Assembly (NCBI GenBank): GCA_002482645.1
Contig: DLGJ01000005.1
Span: 425,435 to 489,434 of the forward strand
Reading direction: 5' to 3'
DNA length: 64,000 nucleotides
From: Hyphomicrobiaceae bacterium UBA7697
GTDB taxonomy: Bacteria; Pseudomonadota; Alphaproteobacteria; Rhizobiales; Methyloligellaceae
Shown here: positions 17,194-25,475 of the stretch, piece by piece
Layout of the letters: each line of letters begins with the position of its first letter
Numbering within the stretch: the stretch's first letter is position 1
The notes under the pieces: generated by a model
Database searches by the model: none
Told to the model about the DNA's origin: nothing
What the model saw: only the letters and a program-made list of their open reading frames with translations
Made by a program: the position numbers and the translations under genes

Positions 17194-17282
17194 TGGTCGC
17201 GGCCGCCCAGTCTTTGCTTCGTGGAACGGGGAAATCCTGAAAGCGTGTATTGTGCCGCAATCTTCGCGGAGCCGTAACGCTA

Positions 17283-18305
17283 CTATGGAATAAGAACCGC
17301 GGCGCCGGTCAGGGTGCCGTCGCGCAGGCGCTGCAGCGCTTCATTCGCCTGCGACAGCTTCATCGGAACGACCGTGGTCTTGACCGGGATTTGCGGTGCG
17401 AGCGCCAGGAATTCGCGCGCATCGTCACGGGTTAGATTGGCGACCGAACGAATCTCCCGCTCTTCCCACAGAATGTCGTAAGGGAATTGCGGGATGTCGC
17501 TCATGTGGATTCCGCCGCACACGACGACACCGCCTTTGCGCAGCGCGCGTAGCGCCGCCGGCACGAGCGGCCCTACCGGCGCGAACAGGATGGCCGCGTC
17601 CAATTCCTCCGGCGGCGCCTCGCCGGACCCGCCGGCCCAAGCAGCGCCGAGAGAGCGTGCGAAGTCTTGAGCTTGGCCGTCGCCGGGGCTGGTGAAGGCG
17701 TAGACCGCATAGCCGAGGTGCCGGGCCACCTGGGCCACGATGTGGGCGGCGGCGCCAAAGCCGTAAATGCCGAGCCGCTTGGTCTCGCCCTTCAGCGCCG
17801 CTTCGGCCATCTTCAGCGAGCGGTATCCGATCAGACCGGCGCATAGGAGCGGCGCGGCTTCGGCGTCCGAATAGCCTTCGGGAAGCGGGAAGCAGTAGCG
17901 TTCGTCCGCGACAGTGTAGGCCGCATAGCCGCCGTCGATTTGGTAGCCGGTGAAGCGCGGTGCGTCGCAGAGATTCTCCTGGCCCTCGCGGCAATAGCGG
18001 CATGTGCCGTCGGTATAGCCGAGCCACGGCACGCCCACCCGCATGCCGGTATCGAATCCCGTCGCCTCCGGACCCAGCGCCTCGACCCGGCCGACGATCT
18101 CATGGCCGAGAACGAGGGGGAGCTTGGGACGATCGAGCTCGCCGTCATAGATGTGGAGGTCGGTGCGGCAAACCCCGCAGGCGAGAACCTTGAGGAGAAT
18201 TTGGCGCGGGCCGGGCGTGGGAATCGGCAGCGTCGCGGGATCGAGCCGCGTGCCCGCCCTCTCCAGAAGCATTGCTGCCATCGTCCCTGTCACGGTCGCT
18301 GTCAT
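17283..18305 (-). CDS. Zinc-dependent alcohol dehydrogenase (MDR superfamily)
   Basis: 340 residues. Catalytic zinc ligands are in LACGVCRTDLH (Cys43), LVLGHEIVGR (His68-Glu69) and PLLCAGLIGYRSL. The nucleotide-binding fold starts near GIYGFGAAAHIVAQVARHLG. The structural zinc lobe reads YTDGTCRYCREGQENLC: Cys102, Cys105 and Cys113 are present, but the first ligand position is Asp99 instead of Cys. Acidic residues replace this Cys in some archaeal and bacterial alcohol dehydrogenases. The enzyme oxidises primary alcohols or reduces aldehydes with NAD(P). It begins 10 bases after the Ivy-like gene; an internal ATG at 18281 with AGGGA before it is an alternative start. Confidence 0.85.
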   Translation of the reverse strand: MTATVTGTMAAMLLERAGTRLDPATLPIPTPGPRQILLKVLACGVCRTDLHIYDGELDRPKLPLVLGHEIVGRVEALGPEATGFDTGMRVGVPWLGYTDGTCRYCREGQENLCDAPRFTGYQIDGGYAAYTVADERYCFPLPEGYSDAEAAPLLCAGLIGYRSLKMAEAALKGETKRLGIYGFGAAAHIVAQVARHLGYAVYAFTSPGDGQAQDFARSLGAAWAGGSGEAPPEELDAAILFAPVGPLVPAALRALRKGGVVVCGGIHMSDIPQFPYDILWEEREIRSVANLTRDDAREFLALAPQIPVKTTVVPMKLSQANEALQRLRDGTLTGAAVLIP

Positions 18306-18315
18306 GGCGGACCCG

Positions 18316-18750
18316 CTACTTCTTCAACGCTCCGGTGATCGCGGTTTGAATGCGGTCGTCGGGATAGCCGAGCCAGACGATTCCGGCACTTGCGGTCGCC
18401 ATCAAGGCCCAGGCCTTGCTCCCGTCCGGCGCGAACAACACGTAGAGCTGATTATCCTCGCACTCGTTGGGTTTGCACGTAAAGCCGAGCGTGTAGGTGT
18501 CGCCGTCGATCGCCACGGGGATATTCGGCACCGGCGGTCCGTCCAGCGTTGCGGTGTATTCGGTCACCCAATCCGGCGGCGCCTCGGTCCCCACCAAGGC
18601 CTGCCACGCCTCGAAGTAAGCCGGCCGTTTGAGCAGATCTCCTAGAACCGGACCTTGAGCGGCCGCCTGGCTTGCGTCTCCCGCGTGATCTTGCGCCAAC
18701 GCGGGCGAACTCGAAAATAGCAGCAAGGTTAGCAGAACCGTGAGACGCAT
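18316..18750 (-). CDS. Ivy-family periplasmic protein (lysozyme-inhibitor-like)
   Basis: 144 residues from the ATG at 18750, with GGAG six bases upstream. The signal peptide is MRLTVLLTLLLFSSSPALAQ. The mature part has the Ivy layout: GDLLKRPAYFEAWQALVG, the two-Cys loop FTCKPNECEDNQLYVLF and MATASAGIVWLGYPDDRIQ. Ivy of E. coli blocks vertebrate C-type lysozyme through a CKPHDC loop. Here the loop is CKPNEC, so the key His is replaced by Asn; inhibition of lysozyme is therefore uncertain, and a role against the cell's own lytic enzymes is possible. It is followed by the alcohol dehydrogenase after 10 bases. Confidence 0.72.
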   Translation of the reverse strand: MRLTVLLTLLLFSSSPALAQDHAGDASQAAAQGPVLGDLLKRPAYFEAWQALVGTEAPPDWVTEYTATLDGPPVPNIPVAIDGDTYTLGFTCKPNECEDNQLYVLFAPDGSKAWALMATASAGIVWLGYPDDRIQTAITGALKK

Positions 18751-18836
18751 TGGGAACTCCGTCATCCGTATCGAAGGGCGAACCGCTCGCACCACAGGGT
18801 GACGATATTATAACGCCGGGACGGAAACGGCGGACG

Positions 18837-19478
18837 TCAATGCCGCAGCAGAGGCCATCCTTCGGTTGGCGGCGTCATGGCCGCGGGCGGTGCATCCTTC
18901 GCGCGGTTGTCGGCGCACGGGCGGCCTGCGGACGCACGAGCGTCCAGGAGGTGCCCGGGCAGGGGGTCGGACGCGGCCCAGAGTGCCTTGAAGGCGTGGG
19001 ACCCGCGGATGATGGCGTCGGGACCGGTCTCGAACAGGGCCAGTGCGTTGCGCTTGTCCGCGTCCCGGCGAATGGCGTCGCCCGTCCAGCAGAGTTCCGG
19101 GCCGTAGACCGCCTGCTCGTGCGCGTCCATAAGCCGCGGGTGCCGCGCCCAGCGGACCAACTCGCCAAGTTCGGTGTCGGGCGAAAGTGCCGCAAGCGTG
19201 CCGAAGAAGCTGTGGAGTTGTTGCTCGGGATTGGCTTTTGTCAGCACGGCTCTCGCACGGATGCCCGCCGCCGCCAAAATATCTCTCATGTTCGCAAGAG
19301 CGATGGCCGGTAGCGATTCGGCCGATCGGAGCACCAGCGTACAGACGGGGGCCTCGAGTCCTCCTTGAAGCGCCAGTTCGGCGAAGCGCGACAGGGCTTC
19401 CGAGTGGCGGTCGATTTCGGATTGCAGGGATTCTCGACTCGAATACTGGGCCCTGTTCGGGCCGGCCACAGCGCGCAT
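18837..19478 (-). CDS. Conserved hypothetical protein
   Basis: 213 residues from the ATG at 19478, chosen because GGGGGA lies three bases upstream; a longer reading frame reaches 19715 but would run through the hairpins described at 19596-19728. The sequence is mostly soluble and helical (EIDRHSEALSRFAELALQGG, AIALANMRDILAAAGIRARA, LHSFFGTLAALSPDTELGEL) with no signal peptide or transmembrane segment. WARHPRLMDAHEQAVYGPEL and CWTGDAIRRDADKRNALALF look like a folded C-terminal part. I do not recognise a family. Confidence 0.6.
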   Translation of the reverse strand: MRAVAGPNRAQYSSRESLQSEIDRHSEALSRFAELALQGGLEAPVCTLVLRSAESLPAIALANMRDILAAAGIRARAVLTKANPEQQLHSFFGTLAALSPDTELGELVRWARHPRLMDAHEQAVYGPELCWTGDAIRRDADKRNALALFETGPDAIIRGSHAFKALWAASDPLPGHLLDARASAGRPCADNRAKDAPPAAMTPPTEGWPLLRH

Positions 19479-19595
19479 TTGTCCCCCGTCGGTTTCCTTC
19501 GCTGCCGGGCGGCCGCAGGAGCAATCCCGCCCTTCAGCCAAGAGAATGCGGCTGAGCTGGTTAATGAAGGCTTGACCGGCGTTTCTTTTTGAACG

Positions 19596-19780
19596 CGGGC
19601 GGTTCGCCCGGGACCGCCGTCGCTTCTGGAGAGAAGCGATTGGGGCGGGAACTTTTATGAGCTCGCCACGTTTAACAGAACGGCCCGGCGGGGCGCGCAC
19701 CCTACCCGAACCCAAGTCCCGCCCGGCCTATGGCTCTCCCCAAGCCCGAAAGCCCGGCGGCAACGCCGGGCTTTTTTCTT
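19596..19780 (+). ncRNA. Candidate structured small RNA ending in an intrinsic terminator
   Basis: Four hairpins follow one another on the plus strand. CGGGCG-GTT-CGCCCG spans 19596-19610. TCGCTTCT-GGAG-AGAAGCGA is a perfect 8-bp stem at 19620-19639. A long stem pairs GGCC plus GGCGGGGC (19682-19694) with GTCCCGCC plus GGCC (19716-19728). AGCCCGGCG-GCAA-CGCCGGGCT (19751-19772) is followed by a T run. No plus-strand gene lies upstream that would need this terminator; the nearest genes start divergently. It does not match SRP RNA, tmRNA or RNase P motifs that I know. A 6S-like RNA cannot be excluded. Strand follows from the T run only. Confidence 0.4.
19751..19778 (+). terminator. Intrinsic terminator upstream of mrp
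   Basis: 9-bp GC-rich stem AGCCCGGCG/CGCCGGGCT with a GCAA tetraloop, then TTTTTT on the plus strand. It ends whatever transcript comes from the 19.6-kb region and isolates mrp from it. Confidence 0.8.
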
Positions 19781-19961
19781 GGTGTCCAGCTCAAGCGGCG
19801 TAGAAAGGGCTCCGGGGACCGGAACACGCGGCGATCCATCGGCGCACCCTATTCGACAGGTCCGTCGCCGGTGACATTTGCCGCTAAGCCCTTGGAAATT
19901 TTGCACTGCGGCGTGTTCATCACTACATTCCCGGCAAAAGCCTGAGACGAAGACGCGGAAA

Positions 19962-21152
19962 ATGACCACAGTACCCACCAAAGACCAGATTCTAGCAGCG
20001 CTGAGGGGCGTGAAGAGCCCCGATCTCACCGACAATATCGTGTCGCTCGGCCTCGTCTCCGAGGTCGTCGTTCAGAACGGCAGAGTGTATTTCGCGATCT
20101 CCGTCGATCCGGCGCGGGCCAGCGAGTTCGAAGGGCTGCGAAAAGCCGCCGCGACCGTTGTGGAAGGACTGCCGGGCGTCGAGAGCGCCACGGTCGCGCT
20201 GACCGCGGATCGCGAACCGGGAAGCGCGCGGCCGGCGCCTGTCCGAGGGGCGCCGCCCGGAAATGGCTCTGGGGCGCCGGGATCGCCGGCGCAAGGCGGG
20301 TTCGCTCGTCCGGGGGCCGCCCGCGAGGCGCGTCACAGGCCCGGCGGCGTTCCGGGCGTTCGCCACATCGTCGCCGTTGCCTCCGGCAAGGGTGGCGTCG
20401 GCAAATCGACCACGGCGGTCAATCTTGCCTTGGCGCTCAAGGATCTGGGCCTGAAGGTCGGCATTCTCGACGCGGACATCTACGGGCCCTCGATGCCGCG
20501 TCTGCTCGGGCTCAGCGGTCAGCCGCAACAACTGGCGGGCAACAAGCTCGATCCCATGCGCCAGTATGGGCTCAAGGTGATGTCCATGGGTTTCCTGGTG
20601 GATGAAGACACGCCGATGATCTGGCGCGGCCCGATGGTGATTTCGGCGCTCTCGCAGATGCTGAAGGATGTCGCCTGGGGCGAACTGGATGTGCTGGTGG
20701 TCGACATGCCTCCGGGTACGGGAGACGCCCAGCTCACCATGGCCCAGCAAGTTCCGCTGGCCGGCGCGGTGATCGTGTCCACACCGCAGGATCTTGCGCT
20801 GATCGATGCGCGCAAGGGTCTCAATATGTTCAAGAAGGTGAACGTGCCCGTCCTCGGCATCGTCGAGAACATGTCCACCTTCCTGTGCCCGCATTGCGGC
20901 GGGCGGTCCGACATTTTTGGGCATGGCGGGGCGAAGGCCGAGGCCGCGAAACTCGGCGTCCCCTTCTTGGGCGAGGTGCCGCTGACCATGTCGGTGCGCG
21001 AAACGTCCGACGACGGAAAGCCGATTCTGGTGAGCCAGCCGGACAGCGAAGTGTCCAGCGCCTACCGCGACATCGCCGCCACGGCATGGGCGGAGATCCA
21101 AAGGACGTCGAGTGCGGCCAAGCAAGCGCCGAAGATCGTAGTGGAGAGCTAG
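19962..21152 (+). CDS. mrp: Mrp/ApbC iron-sulfur carrier ATPase
   Basis: 396 residues from the ATG at 19962. The N-terminus (about 1-85) is a MIP18/DUF59 domain (SPDLTDNIVSLGLVSEVVV). A Pro/Gly/Ala-rich linker follows, then the ParA/MinD-type P-loop ATPase: deviant Walker A VASGKGGVGKSTTAVNLALA, ILDADIYGPSMPRLLGL, and VVDMPPGTGDAQL. NMSTFLCPHCGG carries the Cys-x2-Cys pair that binds a bridging Fe-S cluster in the dimer. Its role is assembly or transfer of Fe-S clusters. It is preceded by a strong terminator, and asnB follows after 94 bases on the same strand. Confidence 0.93.
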   Translation: MTTVPTKDQILAALRGVKSPDLTDNIVSLGLVSEVVVQNGRVYFAISVDPARASEFEGLRKAAATVVEGLPGVESATVALTADREPGSARPAPVRGAPPGNGSGAPGSPAQGGFARPGAAREARHRPGGVPGVRHIVAVASGKGGVGKSTTAVNLALALKDLGLKVGILDADIYGPSMPRLLGLSGQPQQLAGNKLDPMRQYGLKVMSMGFLVDEDTPMIWRGPMVISALSQMLKDVAWGELDVLVVDMPPGTGDAQLTMAQQVPLAGAVIVSTPQDLALIDARKGLNMFKKVNVPVLGIVENMSTFLCPHCGGRSDIFGHGGAKAEAAKLGVPFLGEVPLTMSVRETSDDGKPILVSQPDSEVSSAYRDIAATAWAEIQRTSSAAKQAPKIVVES

Positions 21153-21246
21153 ACGCAACGCGCGTCGCACGTTTCAACCCGCGAGGAAGTTGCCGACGGC
21201 GCTTCGCTCAAGCTTGGCGCCAGCGCCTCGGAAGGAATGAATTCGC

Positions 21247-23244
21247 ATGTGTGGCATCGCCGGATCGATTGACCTCGTAGGAAAGCGGCTGCCGGAACGG
21301 GCCACGCTGCGAAGGATGGCGGATGCCTTGGTCCACAGGGGCCCCGACGATTCGGGCTTTCTGGCCGTGCCCGGTGTCGGATTCGCGCATCGCCGCCTCA
21401 GCATCGTGGGACTCGAGGACGGCCAGCAGCCCATCTTCAACGAAGACCGCACGGTCGCCGTCATCTGCAACGGTGAGTTCTTCGATTATCCCGAGCGCCG
21501 GGCGGACCTCGAAGCCAAGGGGCATGTGTTCCGCACCCACAGCGACAGCGAAGTCCTCGTCCATCTCTACGAGGAGTATGGAGAGGGTCTGTTTCCCTAT
21601 CTGAAAGGGCAGTTCGCGTTCGCCCTGATCGATTTCGCGCGCGGCGTCGTCCTTCTCGGGCGAGACCGCGTCGGTATCTGTCCTCTATTTTGGTCGCGTC
21701 AAGGGGACACCATCTACTTCGCATCCGAGATCAAGGCGCTCATCGCCTCTGGCGCCGTCCGGCCCGAAGCCGATCCGCGGGGGCTCGATCATCTTTTCAC
21801 CTTCTTCGCCCTGAGCTCGCGCCGCACGGCGTTCAAGGGGGTCCAAGCGCTCGAACCGGGTCACTATCTGAAGATCGAATTGCCGGGCGGACGCGGCGCA
21901 GGGTCCGTTGCCGAGCGCAAGTATTGGGACTTCGATTTTCCGGATTGGGGCGACGAACAGGACGGAGACCTGCCGGGGCTCACCGATTCGTTCGAACAGG
22001 TGTTCGCGCGCGCCGTGGACGTGCGGCTCCGTGCAGACGTTCCCGTGGTGGGTTATCTCAGCGGCGGGGTCGACTCCGCCTTCGTCTTGGCGACCGCGGC
22101 GCGTGTCGCGGGCCGGCCGTTGCCGAGCTTCACCCTTCGCATTCCGAAGAAGAATCTCGATGAAGTCGACGAGGCGATGGAGGCGGCCGAGGCCATCGGC
22201 GCGCATCCTTCGGTCGTTCAGGCCGGCTCCGACCTCATCATGGACTCTTATCCGGCGCTCACCCAAGCGGCCGAGTCTCCGGTTCTCGATACGTCCTGCG
22301 CCGCACTCCTGGCGCTGTCGCGGGAGGTCCGTTCGCAAGGCTACAAGGTCGTCTTGACCGGCGAGGGCGCCGACGAAGGCTTCGCCGGTTACGTATGGTT
22401 CAAGATGCGGGAAATGGCCCGCGTCCTCGACATGGGCGAGCTGTGGGCCGTAACGCCGGGGTTGAGCCGCGCGGTCCGGAAGATCGGAGCGAAGCAGCCA
22501 GCCGAGGAGCTGAGAAAGATCGACATGCTGGTCGGCGGTCCTCACGCGCAATCTGTCATGTACAGCTTGGTTGCGACGTCCCGGGACCGCTATTTCAGCT
22601 CTGGCTTCAAGGAAGAGCTCGGCGGTCACGTGGCCTATGAGGACCTAGACCTCGACGTGGCGCGCATGGCGCGATGGCACCCGCTCAACCGGTCTCTCTA
22701 CTTCGGCTACAAGATCCATCTTCCCGGACTGTTGTTGAGCCAGAAGGGCGACCGGATCGCCATGGCGAACAGCGTGGAGACGCGCTACCCGTTTTTGGAC
22801 GAGGATGTGATCTCCTTCGCTTCGCAGCTCAGTCCGCGCTGGAAGCTGCGCCGGCGCATGCGCGACAAATATTTGCTGCGCCAGGCGGCGGAACGCGTGC
22901 TCCCGCGCAACGTCGCGCAACGTCCCAAGCACATGTTCCAGGCGCCGCTGGCGGACAGTTTCCTGGTCAACGCTCCGGAATTCGTGCGTGAACTCGTCAG
23001 CGAGGAGAGCTTGAAGCGGACCGGCTATTTCGACGTCGACCAGGTGCGCCGCGACTGCGCGCTCGTGGCGTCCGAAGGTTCGAGCCGCCGCCTTGGCCGC
23101 TTCTACAGCCTCGGTCTCGGCGGTGTCGTGGCGACACAGCTTTGGCACCACGTCCATCTCGGCGGGGGCCTGTGCAGCCTGCCGGCAAACGCTCCGCCCG
23201 TCGTGACGGAGGAGCCGCGCTTGGATGAGGCCGTCTCGGCGTAA
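21247..23244 (+). CDS. asnB: Asparagine synthase (glutamine-hydrolysing) family protein
   Basis: 665 residues. The class II glutaminase domain occupies about 1-220, with nucleophile Cys2 (MCGIAGSID), the VHRGPDDSG and ICNGEFFDY stretches and SDSEVLVHLYEEYGEGLFPY. The synthetase domain follows with the ATP pyrophosphatase P-loop VVGYLSGGVDSAFVLATAAR and VLTGEGADEGFAGYVWFKMR. Ribosome binding site GGAAGGAA lies eight bases before the ATG. The family includes both true AsnB and amidotransferases of surface polysaccharide or secondary metabolism. The length (true AsnB is about 550-640) and lack of biosynthetic neighbours leave the acceptor open. Confidence 0.82.
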   Translation: MCGIAGSIDLVGKRLPERATLRRMADALVHRGPDDSGFLAVPGVGFAHRRLSIVGLEDGQQPIFNEDRTVAVICNGEFFDYPERRADLEAKGHVFRTHSDSEVLVHLYEEYGEGLFPYLKGQFAFALIDFARGVVLLGRDRVGICPLFWSRQGDTIYFASEIKALIASGAVRPEADPRGLDHLFTFFALSSRRTAFKGVQALEPGHYLKIELPGGRGAGSVAERKYWDFDFPDWGDEQDGDLPGLTDSFEQVFARAVDVRLRADVPVVGYLSGGVDSAFVLATAARVAGRPLPSFTLRIPKKNLDEVDEAMEAAEAIGAHPSVVQAGSDLIMDSYPALTQAAESPVLDTSCAALLALSREVRSQGYKVVLTGEGADEGFAGYVWFKMREMARVLDMGELWAVTPGLSRAVRKIGAKQPAEELRKIDMLVGGPHAQSVMYSLVATSRDRYFSSGFKEELGGHVAYEDLDLDVARMARWHPLNRSLYFGYKIHLPGLLLSQKGDRIAMANSVETRYPFLDEDVISFASQLSPRWKLRRRMRDKYLLRQAAERVLPRNVAQRPKHMFQAPLADSFLVNAPEFVRELVSEESLKRTGYFDVDQVRRDCALVASEGSSRRLGRFYSLGLGGVVATQLWHHVHLGGGLCSLPANAPPVVTEEPRLDEAVSA

Positions 23245-23313
23245 GACTTAAGGTCGTGGACCTGCGGCCGGGCAAGCCGGCCCCGTCGGACAGGCCGCCG
23301 GAAGAGGCGGAGA

Positions 23314-24729
23314 TTAGGCCGCGCTTGTACGCTTCGGCAATCGAGACATCGGCACGGCGCCGCTCATCGCCTTGTCCGCGTGCACCGTGGCCTTCTCGGG
23401 GCGTCCGTAAAGGAAGCCCTGTACCTGCGGGCAGCCCAAGCGCCGCAATATGTCGGCTTGCTCCTGCGTTTCCACGCCCTCGGCGGTAATCGTGACCCGC
23501 AAGGACTCGCCGAGCGCGATGATGGTCTTGACGATTGCCCGCATGGCCGGGTCCCGGGTCATGTTGCGGACGAACTGCTGGTCGATCTTGATCTTCGAGA
23601 AGGGGAAGCGCGCCAGATAGCTCAGGCTCGAATATCCGGTTCCGAAGTCGTCCATGGCGATCCGCACGCCGAGTTCGCGCAAGCGGTTGAGCTTGGCCAG
23701 AACCTCTTCGGTGTCGTTGATCAGGAGACTCTCGGTAATTTCGAGTTCCAGCCTGTTTGCCGCGAGGCCGGTTTCATGAAGGATATCGGCCACGGTCTCG
23801 GCGATGTCTCCGTCGCGGAACTGCGCCGGCGAGAGGTTGACGGCGACGGTGAGATGTTCCGGCCATTGCGTGGCGTCGGAGCAGGCCTGCCGGAGAACCC
23901 ATTCGCCGATGGGAACGATGAGGCCGGTCTCCTCGGCGACCGAAATAAAGTGTCCCGGCGCGACGATGCCGTACTGGGGGTGATGCCAGCGGATCAGCGC
24001 TTCCGACCCGCAAGGCGTCTCGGTCTCGAGGTCGTATTGCGGCTGATAGACCACATCGAACTCGCCGCGCCGGAGCGCGTGGCGGAGATCCTGTTCGATC
24101 GTGTGGCGCTGCTGCACGGCCTTGTCCATGCTTTCTTCGTAGAAGCACATGCGCTGGCCGCCGTCCAACTTCGCGCGCGACAGAGCGATCGCGGAGTGCC
24201 GCACGAGGACGTCGGCCGTATCGCCATCGGCCGGGGCCAGGGCGATGCCCAAGCTGGTGGTCAGGACGACCTCGCGATTGTTGACGTGGAATGGCCGGGT
24301 CAGCGCCGATCCTAGTCTGTGAACGAAGGCCATCACGTCGCTCAGGGCGGCCACGTCGGTCAAGGCGATGGCGAACTCGTCGCCTCCAAGCCGGGCCACG
24401 ATGTCGCGGTCGCGCGCCACGTGCTGGATGCGCGTTCCGATGTCGTGCAGCACGCGGTCTCCGCCTTGGTGCTCGAGGGTTTCGTTGAGCTCCTTGAAAC
24501 GGTCGATGTTCACCGTGATCACGGCCATATGCACGTCGTCGTCTTGAATATGCTCAAGGGCTTGGCCGACGCGTTCGGTGAATCTGGCCCGGTTTGCCAG
24601 CCCGGTCAGCGGGTCATGGCTCTGCAGGTAGAGCACTTCTTCGCGGGCGCGCCGCTGCGCCCGGCCACGCGTCCAGGCCAGCGCAAGGGGAATGGCGATC
24701 CCCGCGCCGACAAGCGCGAGAATGACCAC
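23314..24729 (-). CDS. GGDEF-EAL cyclic-di-GMP enzyme, C-terminal part of a gene split by an amber codon
   Basis: Up to 471 residues if translation restarts at GTG 24729. It begins with a transmembrane segment (VVILALVGAGIAIPLALAW). The GGDEF domain is at about 35-195 (SHDPLTGLANRARFTERVGQ, ARLGGDEFAIAL) and the EAL domain at about 215-455 (CGSEALIRWHHPQYG, LELEITESLLINDTEEV, IAMDDFGTGYSSLSYL, KIKIDQQFV). Both signature motifs are intact, so the enzyme could make or cleave cyclic di-GMP. In-frame sequence upstream continues straight into the fragment at 24766-25269, separated only by one TAG codon. It is therefore either the larger half of a pseudogene or a product of reinitiation or readthrough. 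Confidence 0.8.
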   Translation of the reverse strand: MVILALVGAGIAIPLALAWTRGRAQRRAREEVLYLQSHDPLTGLANRARFTERVGQALEHIQDDDVHMAVITVNIDRFKELNETLEHQGGDRVLHDIGTRIQHVARDRDIVARLGGDEFAIALTDVAALSDVMAFVHRLGSALTRPFHVNNREVVLTTSLGIALAPADGDTADVLVRHSAIALSRAKLDGGQRMCFYEESMDKAVQQRHTIEQDLRHALRRGEFDVVYQPQYDLETETPCGSEALIRWHHPQYGIVAPGHFISVAEETGLIVPIGEWVLRQACSDATQWPEHLTVAVNLSPAQFRDGDIAETVADILHETGLAANRLELEITESLLINDTEEVLAKLNRLRELGVRIAMDDFGTGYSSLSYLARFPFSKIKIDQQFVRNMTRDPAMRAIVKTIIALGESLRVTITAEGVETQEQADILRRLGCPQVQGFLYGRPEKATVHADKAMSGAVPMSRLPKRTSAA

Positions 24730-24765
24730 CGCGATGACTCCGAAATAGCTGGTCAGAACGCCGGC

Positions 24766-25269
24766 CTACTTGCTCTGATCGAGATAGATCTCCAGGGAGC
24801 CGTGCACGTCGCTGCCGAGATTGATCGGAATATGCAGTCGCGCGAAGTGGGAAGGCCCGTTCGTTTCGTCCCCGGCATAGAGGCCGATCGTCGCGCCGTT
24901 TCTGTTGGGATTGATCGAGGCGGCGATTGCCGGACGGTCGAGCCTCAGATTGGCGAGGCCTCTCGTGAACACGAGATCGCCCTTCGAATCGTACAATTCG
25001 TAGCGCAGAAGCCGTTGTCCAAAGCCGGCATCGTTGAAGAGCTCGGTGAGTTGCGTCGCGCCGCCGGGAACCATCAGAGCATGGGTGACGAGTTGCGGGT
25101 CCTCGAGAAGCTTTTCGCGAATCTGATTCTCCGCGGTGAAGGCTTCTCGCTCCAACTCCAGGAGGCTGATGCGGTTCGGCGCAATCAGTGCCGCCAGCGC
25201 AATCAGCATCGCGAATAGCGTCAGTCCCAACCAATGCCAGTATTTGTGTAGCAGCTCTTTAGGTCGCAT
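24766..25269 (-). CDS. Membrane/periplasmic sensor part of the amber-split GGDEF-EAL gene
   Basis: 167 residues ending at a TAG (24766-24768). The N-terminus has a transmembrane helix (YWHWLGLTLFAMLIALAALI) followed by an extracytoplasmic region (LLEDPQLVTHALMVPGG, RYELYDSKGDLVFTRGLANL, LHIPINLGSDVHGSLEIYLD). The reading frame after the TAG goes on as AGVLTSYFGVIAVVILALVG, the expected second transmembrane segment of the downstream GGDEF-EAL part, so the complete ancestral protein would have been 651 residues. A CAG to TAG change is the simplest explanation. Sequencing error or an old inactivating mutation cannot be told apart here. Confidence 0.8.
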   Translation of the reverse strand: MRPKELLHKYWHWLGLTLFAMLIALAALIAPNRISLLELEREAFTAENQIREKLLEDPQLVTHALMVPGGATQLTELFNDAGFGQRLLRYELYDSKGDLVFTRGLANLRLDRPAIAASINPNRNGATIGLYAGDETNGPSHFARLHIPINLGSDVHGSLEIYLDQSK

Positions 25270-25475
25270 GTGGGATCACGACGAAGGGATGCGCTCGCTC
25301 TCGGGTTTTGTACCAAACGTTACGGTACACCACTGGAAGTTAAGAAACGACGTAAACGGAGCAGCTTCACGCTAGAACCGGCTGTTTTCGCCCTGATTCC
25401 ATGAGGAGAAAGCCGACTCTGCGCGTAAATTTCCGACGATTCCGCGCATAAAGAATTCGTTAATCCAAATGCCGG

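Noticed and set aside
19596..19780. Assignment of the structured RNA to 6S, SRP, tmRNA or RNase P RNA
   Set aside because: The motifs that I know for SRP, tmRNA and RNase P are absent, and I cannot confirm a 6S-type bubble by eye, so no class is given.
24766..24768. TAG read as pyrrolysine or another recoded amino acid
   Set aside because: No pyrrolysine genes or insertion context are seen, and a GGDEF-EAL sensor is not a known user. A nonsense change or error is simpler.
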